Shown piece by piece: positions 60,744 to 64,000 of a stretch of DNA of 64,000 nt. A program made the translations under genes and the position numbers. The number at the start of each line of letters is the position of its first letter. The stretch's first letter is position 1. The stretch is from JAFGKK01 sp964521085. GTDB lineage: Bacteria > Chloroflexota > Anaerolineae > Anaerolineales > RBG-16-64-43. Location of the stretch: the NCBI GenBank assembly GCA_964521085.1, contig CAZFPL010000004.1:68565-132564 (forward strand), given 5' to 3'. Below the pieces are notes generated by a model that had not been told where the DNA came from, ran no database searches, and saw only the letters and a list, made by a program, of their open reading frames with translations.

Positions 60744-62327
60744 ATGAAAACAAAAATACTCATCTGCGCACTCATTAGTTTCAGCTTGGCCGGATTACTC
60801 GGCGGTTGTGCGGTCATGCCGGCGGCCAGCGCAACAGCCGGCCCGGCGGCCGCGCAGCCTGCCTATTGGCCGGATACCGAGTGGCGCACTTCCACTCCGG
60901 AAGCTCAGGGGATCGACTCCGCCCCGATTTTGGGCATGTTGCAGGAAATCCGGAAAAAGAATTTGAATATCCACAGCGTGTTGATCGTACACCATGGATA
61001 CCTGGTGACCGAAGTGTATTTTCCGCCATACACCCCCGAAATCAGGCATCCGATGCATTCGATTACGAAAAGCGTGACTTCGGCAATGACCGGGATTGCC
61101 ATCCGGGACGGCCATATAAAAAACGTTCAACAAAAAGTGCTGGACTTCTTTCCCGAAATTGCCAAGGAAACGAAGGATAAATATCTGAAAGCATTAACCC
61201 TCGAACATCTTTTGACGATGTCCGCCGGTTTCAACACCAACACCCTGCCGGATTTCACGGGCAGGGATGCGGCTTTCGATGCGGCTGCATACATTCTGAC
61301 GCACAGCAATATTCTGTGGAAACCGGGAGAAACGTTCTTTTACGATTCCGGCCTGCCGCATGTCGTCTCGGCCGTGATGCAGAAGACGAGCGGACGGACG
61401 CTCTCGGCGTACGCTCAGGCGGAGCTGTTCGAACCGCTGGGCATCGCGGATTTTTCCTGGCAATCCGACCCGCAGGGCGTTACATACGGCTACTCCGGCC
61501 TGAGCCTCCGCCCGCGCGACATGATCAAATTAGGCTACCTTTATCTGCATAGCGGCGAGTGGAATGGGAAGCAGATCATTTCCCCTGAGTGGGTGCAGGC
61601 CTCCACGGCCCGGCATCTGGAAACGAAAGGGCTGATGAACGCCGCCGAAGACGACGGTTTCGGCTACTACTGGTGGTTCGATTCGTTCGGCGGTTATTCC
61701 GCGCACGGGCACGGGGGGCAATACGTATTTGTGCTGCCCAAGCTGGATATGGTCGTGGGGTTCACCGCGGGCATTCCCGATTCCGAGTTCCCGGAGCCGC
61801 ACCGGCTGCTCCAGGCGTATCTCCTGCCCGCCGCGCAATCGGATCAGTCCTTGGCGGAGAATTCCAAACTCGCCGGCCGGCTCACGGCCGAGATCGCAGA
61901 GATCGAGGATCCGGAAAAACCCGTCGCCCCGCTCCCTGAAATCGCCGGACAAATCTCCGGCAAGACATTCCGCATCACCGGCGGCGCGACCGCGGGCATG
62001 CCCGCCGAGATCATGCTCACCTTCCCAGGCGGGGATACCTTCACTACGTCATGGATCGACCGGCAGGAAACGCTCACCGCCACCGGTGGTTTGAACAATG
62101 TATTCCATCTGAATAAACGCGGAGCAGCGGGAGAGATCGTGGTTGCCCTGCGGGGATACTGGAAGGATGATCACACGTTTATCGAAGAAGAAAACTTCGA
62201 CCTGTTTTCCGAAATCCAGTTTTTCACCGTCACCTACACGTTCGAAGGAAATAAAATGACCATGACGGTGGTTTCCAGCATGGGGTATTTCCCGCCGCTC
62301 CAGGCCACGGGGGAAATGATCGAATAA
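60744..62327 (+). CDS. serine hydrolase lipoprotein, beta-lactamase class C-like
   Basis: A 527-residue exported lipoprotein (lipobox SLAGLLGGCAVM). The penicillin-binding/beta-lactamase fold has SxxK in MHSITKSVTSAM, the Tyr motif in FFYDSGLPHVV (YDS in place of YSN) and the third box in AHGHGGQYVFVLP. A beta-rich C-terminal domain follows from about residue 395, as in PBP4/6-aminohexanoate-dimer hydrolase-like proteins. Start at 60744 is set by TTGGAGATACC and the signal peptide. Composition is GC-rich again. Its place after repeat D suggests a fourth cassette, but no attC-like end was found after it. Confidence 0.8.
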   Translation: MKTKILICALISFSLAGLLGGCAVMPAASATAGPAAAQPAYWPDTEWRTSTPEAQGIDSAPILGMLQEIRKKNLNIHSVLIVHHGYLVTEVYFPPYTPEIRHPMHSITKSVTSAMTGIAIRDGHIKNVQQKVLDFFPEIAKETKDKYLKALTLEHLLTMSAGFNTNTLPDFTGRDAAFDAAAYILTHSNILWKPGETFFYDSGLPHVVSAVMQKTSGRTLSAYAQAELFEPLGIADFSWQSDPQGVTYGYSGLSLRPRDMIKLGYLYLHSGEWNGKQIISPEWVQASTARHLETKGLMNAAEDDGFGYYWWFDSFGGYSAHGHGGQYVFVLPKLDMVVGFTAGIPDSEFPEPHRLLQAYLLPAAQSDQSLAENSKLAGRLTAEIAEIEDPEKPVAPLPEIAGQISGKTFRITGGATAGMPAEIMLTFPGGDTFTTSWIDRQETLTATGGLNNVFHLNKRGAAGEIVVALRGYWKDDHTFIEEENFDLFSEIQFFTVTYTFEGNKMTMTVVSSMGYFPPLQATGEMIE

Positions 62328-62339
62328 GACGGAATCTCC

Positions 62340-62780
62340 CCCTTCGCAAGCCATTACCGCCCAAACTACGGGCGGCAATGGCTTCGGGGGACATGCCCGC
62401 TTCGCGTTCATGGTGCCATCAAAAAGCAAATGGCACCATGCTCCCCCCTTCGCGAATTCTTCGCATCGGAATTTCACCGATGCTCATCGCTCGGGGGACG
62501 AGCGCGATGGCAGGTTCACCGATGCTCATCAATCCCCCGCTTCGTCGTCGCGCAGGTTACCAAAGTACACAGGAACCTGCGCGCTCCCCTCCTACGCAAA
62601 TTCAGTTGCCCTTCAAAACCCGAAGGGCAACTTGCTTCGGGGGGCAAGCCCCCGCTGCGTATTCATGTTGCCATCCAATAACAAAACCGATGGACACATG
62701 CTTCCCCCGCTTCGCGAGGGCAAGCGCGAGGGCAGGCTCCTTTCGAAAAGGAAAATCCCCGCAAAGGAATGCTTGTTTAC
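62340..62780. repeat. cluster of GC hairpins E with variable stems
   Basis: A 636-base gap dominated by at least five hairpins in a row. Stems: GCCATTACCGCCC/GGGCGGCAATGGC, GGTGCCAT/ATGGCACC, CGCAGGTT/AACCTGCG, GTTGCCCTTC/GAAGGGCAAC and a broken GTTGCCATC/GATGG. Each is set between CCCGCTTCG-like and TGCTTC(CCC)-like blocks. No gene is supported. Confidence 0.75.
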
Positions 62781-62963
62781 ATCCATTATGGTTTCCGACT
62801 AGCGGCCAATTCATGAAGAAAAAAGGTAGAAAAACGTTCCCGGATTTCCGGTGTTAATGTTCTAAACACAGGCTCAGGTTGACTGTGGAAGCGCCGTCCG
62901 TTGGGACGCGCCCACTGGATGGAACAGCGCCTTGGCCGAGAAACCGCCGCCGGGAGACCAAAG

Positions 62964-64000
62964 ATGAGGGATACACAGGAATTTGAATACGACTATATCG
63001 TCGTCGGGAGCGGTTTCGGGGGATCGGTGGCCGCGCTGCGCCTTTCCGAGAAGGGCTATAGGGTCCTCGTGATCGAAAAGGGGAAACGGCTGGCCGCGCA
63101 GGATTTTCCAAAGACCAACTGGGACCTCAGAAGGTGGCTCTGGCTGCCGGTGTTCAGGTTCTTCGGCCTGTTTCAAATGAGCTTCTTCCGGCACGTGACG
63201 ATCATGTCCGGCGCCGGCGTGGGAGGCGGATCGCTGGTGTACGCCAATACCCTGCCGGTGCCCAAGCGGGGATTCTTCGAGGCGGAAACCTGGGCGCATC
63301 TGGCGGATTGGGAGGGCGAGCTGGAGGGCTTTTACCGCACGGGTTTGACGATGCTCGGTGCCGTCCCCAATCCGCGCCTGGAGCTGGGTGATATCGCGCT
63401 GCAGAAACTGGCGCGGCAAACCGGGAAGGAGACTCACTTCGAGGCAACCACGGTGGCGGTGTATTTCGGCGAGCCCAACGTCGCCGTGCCGGATCCTTAC
63501 TTCCATGGAAAGGGCCCGGAGCGGGCCGGATGCAACTTCTGCGGCGGCTGCATGCTGGGCTGCCGCTTCAACGCCAAGAACAGCCTCGATAAGAATTACC
63601 TGTACTTCGCGCAGCAAAACGGAGCCAAAGTGCAGGCTGAAGCGGAAGTCTATGACGTCGTGCCCTTGGGCGGGGCGGATGGATCGGCGGGATATGCGGT
63701 CAAGTGGCGATCCTCCACCGGCTGGGTAAACAAATCCGGAGGCGAGTACACCTGCCGCGGGATCGTGTTTGCCGGCGGCGTGCTTGGCACCGTGAGTTTG
63801 CTTTTGGATTTGAAGCGGTCTTCCCTGCCCCGTCTCTCCGGTAAAGTCGGTTTTGGCGTACGGACAAATTCGGAAAGCATCATCGCCGTAACGGCGTTGG
63901 ATAAGGAAACCGTCTTTTCGCAAGGCATCGCCATCGGCTCGATCATCGATTCCGACGAAAACAGCCATCTCGAACCGGTCCGCTATTCGGCGGGATCGGG
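62964..64000 (+). CDS. GMC-type/cholesterol-oxidase-like FAD oxidoreductase, 3' end outside window
   Basis: The first 345 codons of a flavoprotein. The N-terminal FAD site is DYIVVGSGFGGSVAALRLSEKG, followed by IEKGKRL and the MSGAGVGGGSLVYANTLP block of the GMC/cholesterol oxidase group. CNFCGGCMLGCRFNAKNSLDKNYL carries a four-cysteine cluster seen in ferredoxin-like inserts of some bacterial GMC oxidoreductases. ATG with GGGAG upstream. Substrate (alcohol or sterol-like) unknown. Confidence 0.8.
   Translation, partial: MRDTQEFEYDYIVVGSGFGGSVAALRLSEKGYRVLVIEKGKRLAAQDFPKTNWDLRRWLWLPVFRFFGLFQMSFFRHVTIMSGAGVGGGSLVYANTLPVPKRGFFEAETWAHLADWEGELEGFYRTGLTMLGAVPNPRLELGDIALQKLARQTGKETHFEATTVAVYFGEPNVAVPDPYFHGKGPERAGCNFCGGCMLGCRFNAKNSLDKNYLYFAQQNGAKVQAEAEVYDVVPLGGADGSAGYAVKWRSSTGWVNKSGGEYTCRGIVFAGGVLGTVSLLLDLKRSSLPRLSGKVGFGVRTNSESIIAVTALDKETVFSQGIAIGSIIDSDENSHLEPVRYSAGS

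Noticed and set aside
62340..62780. CRISPR array
   Set aside because: Hairpins are unevenly spaced, the repeats are not identical, and there are no spacer-length unique segments or cas genes.

Overview
The window is about 64 kb of a GC-rich bacterial chromosome with short intergenic gaps, Shine-Dalgarno-led starts and mixed ATG, GTG and TTG initiation. The gene content fits a Chloroflexota bacterium, most likely of the Anaerolineae: a GapN-type aldehyde dehydrogenase, prmC-prfA, unlinked proA and proB, many membrane methyltransferases, and attC-like intergenic repeats. This placement is an inference from family resemblance. No rRNA, tRNA or CRISPR array was recognised.

Layout. 1-20 kb is mostly housekeeping and ordinary accessory genes: partial gapN, membrane proteins, prmC/prfA, a GT-C glycosyltransferase, an MFS carrier, proA, a frame-broken membrane AraC regulator, two glycoside hydrolases, proB and a GNAT enzyme. 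20.2-30.4 kb is a one-directional run of 11 to 13 genes. It is very rich in SAM-dependent methyltransferases: a double-domain enzyme, five small membrane ICMT/PEMT-like enzymes, an LCM-type enzyme and a PmtA-like enzyme, plus an SDR and two ketopantoate-reductase-like proteins. Four of these genes are interrupted, and three of the four sit beside an intact paralogue. 31-45 kb holds a TetR/PEP-dependent-kinase pair, an EstB-like hydrolase, an ABC-2 export system with a degenerate ABC-ATPase/LytTR regulator, two paralogous lipoproteins and a DUF3267 metalloprotease. Intergenic gaps from 35 kb onward carry tandem heptamers of the type NATGGTC. 45-51 kb holds an ABC-F protein with an attenuator-like leader. 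A partial copy of that leader and the first 26 codons lies directly upstream of a second MFS efflux gene.

The main discovery candidate is the compact operon at 51.5-56.6 kb. It encodes a caspase-like (C14) protease, a 1001-residue TPR-CHAT protease, a protein with the hallmarks of a bacterial gasdermin, and a 126-residue helical protein of unknown function. The likely role is a protease-activated pore-forming cell-death or anti-phage system.

Directly downstream, 56.9-62.9 kb looks like a cassette array. Four genes in the same orientation (MFS, GNAT, a membrane protein with an internal stop, a serine hydrolase) are separated by repeats whose ends resemble integron attC sites. No integrase lies in the window. 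The repeats contain hairpins with a conserved loop and changing stems. The window ends inside a GMC-type oxidoreductase gene.
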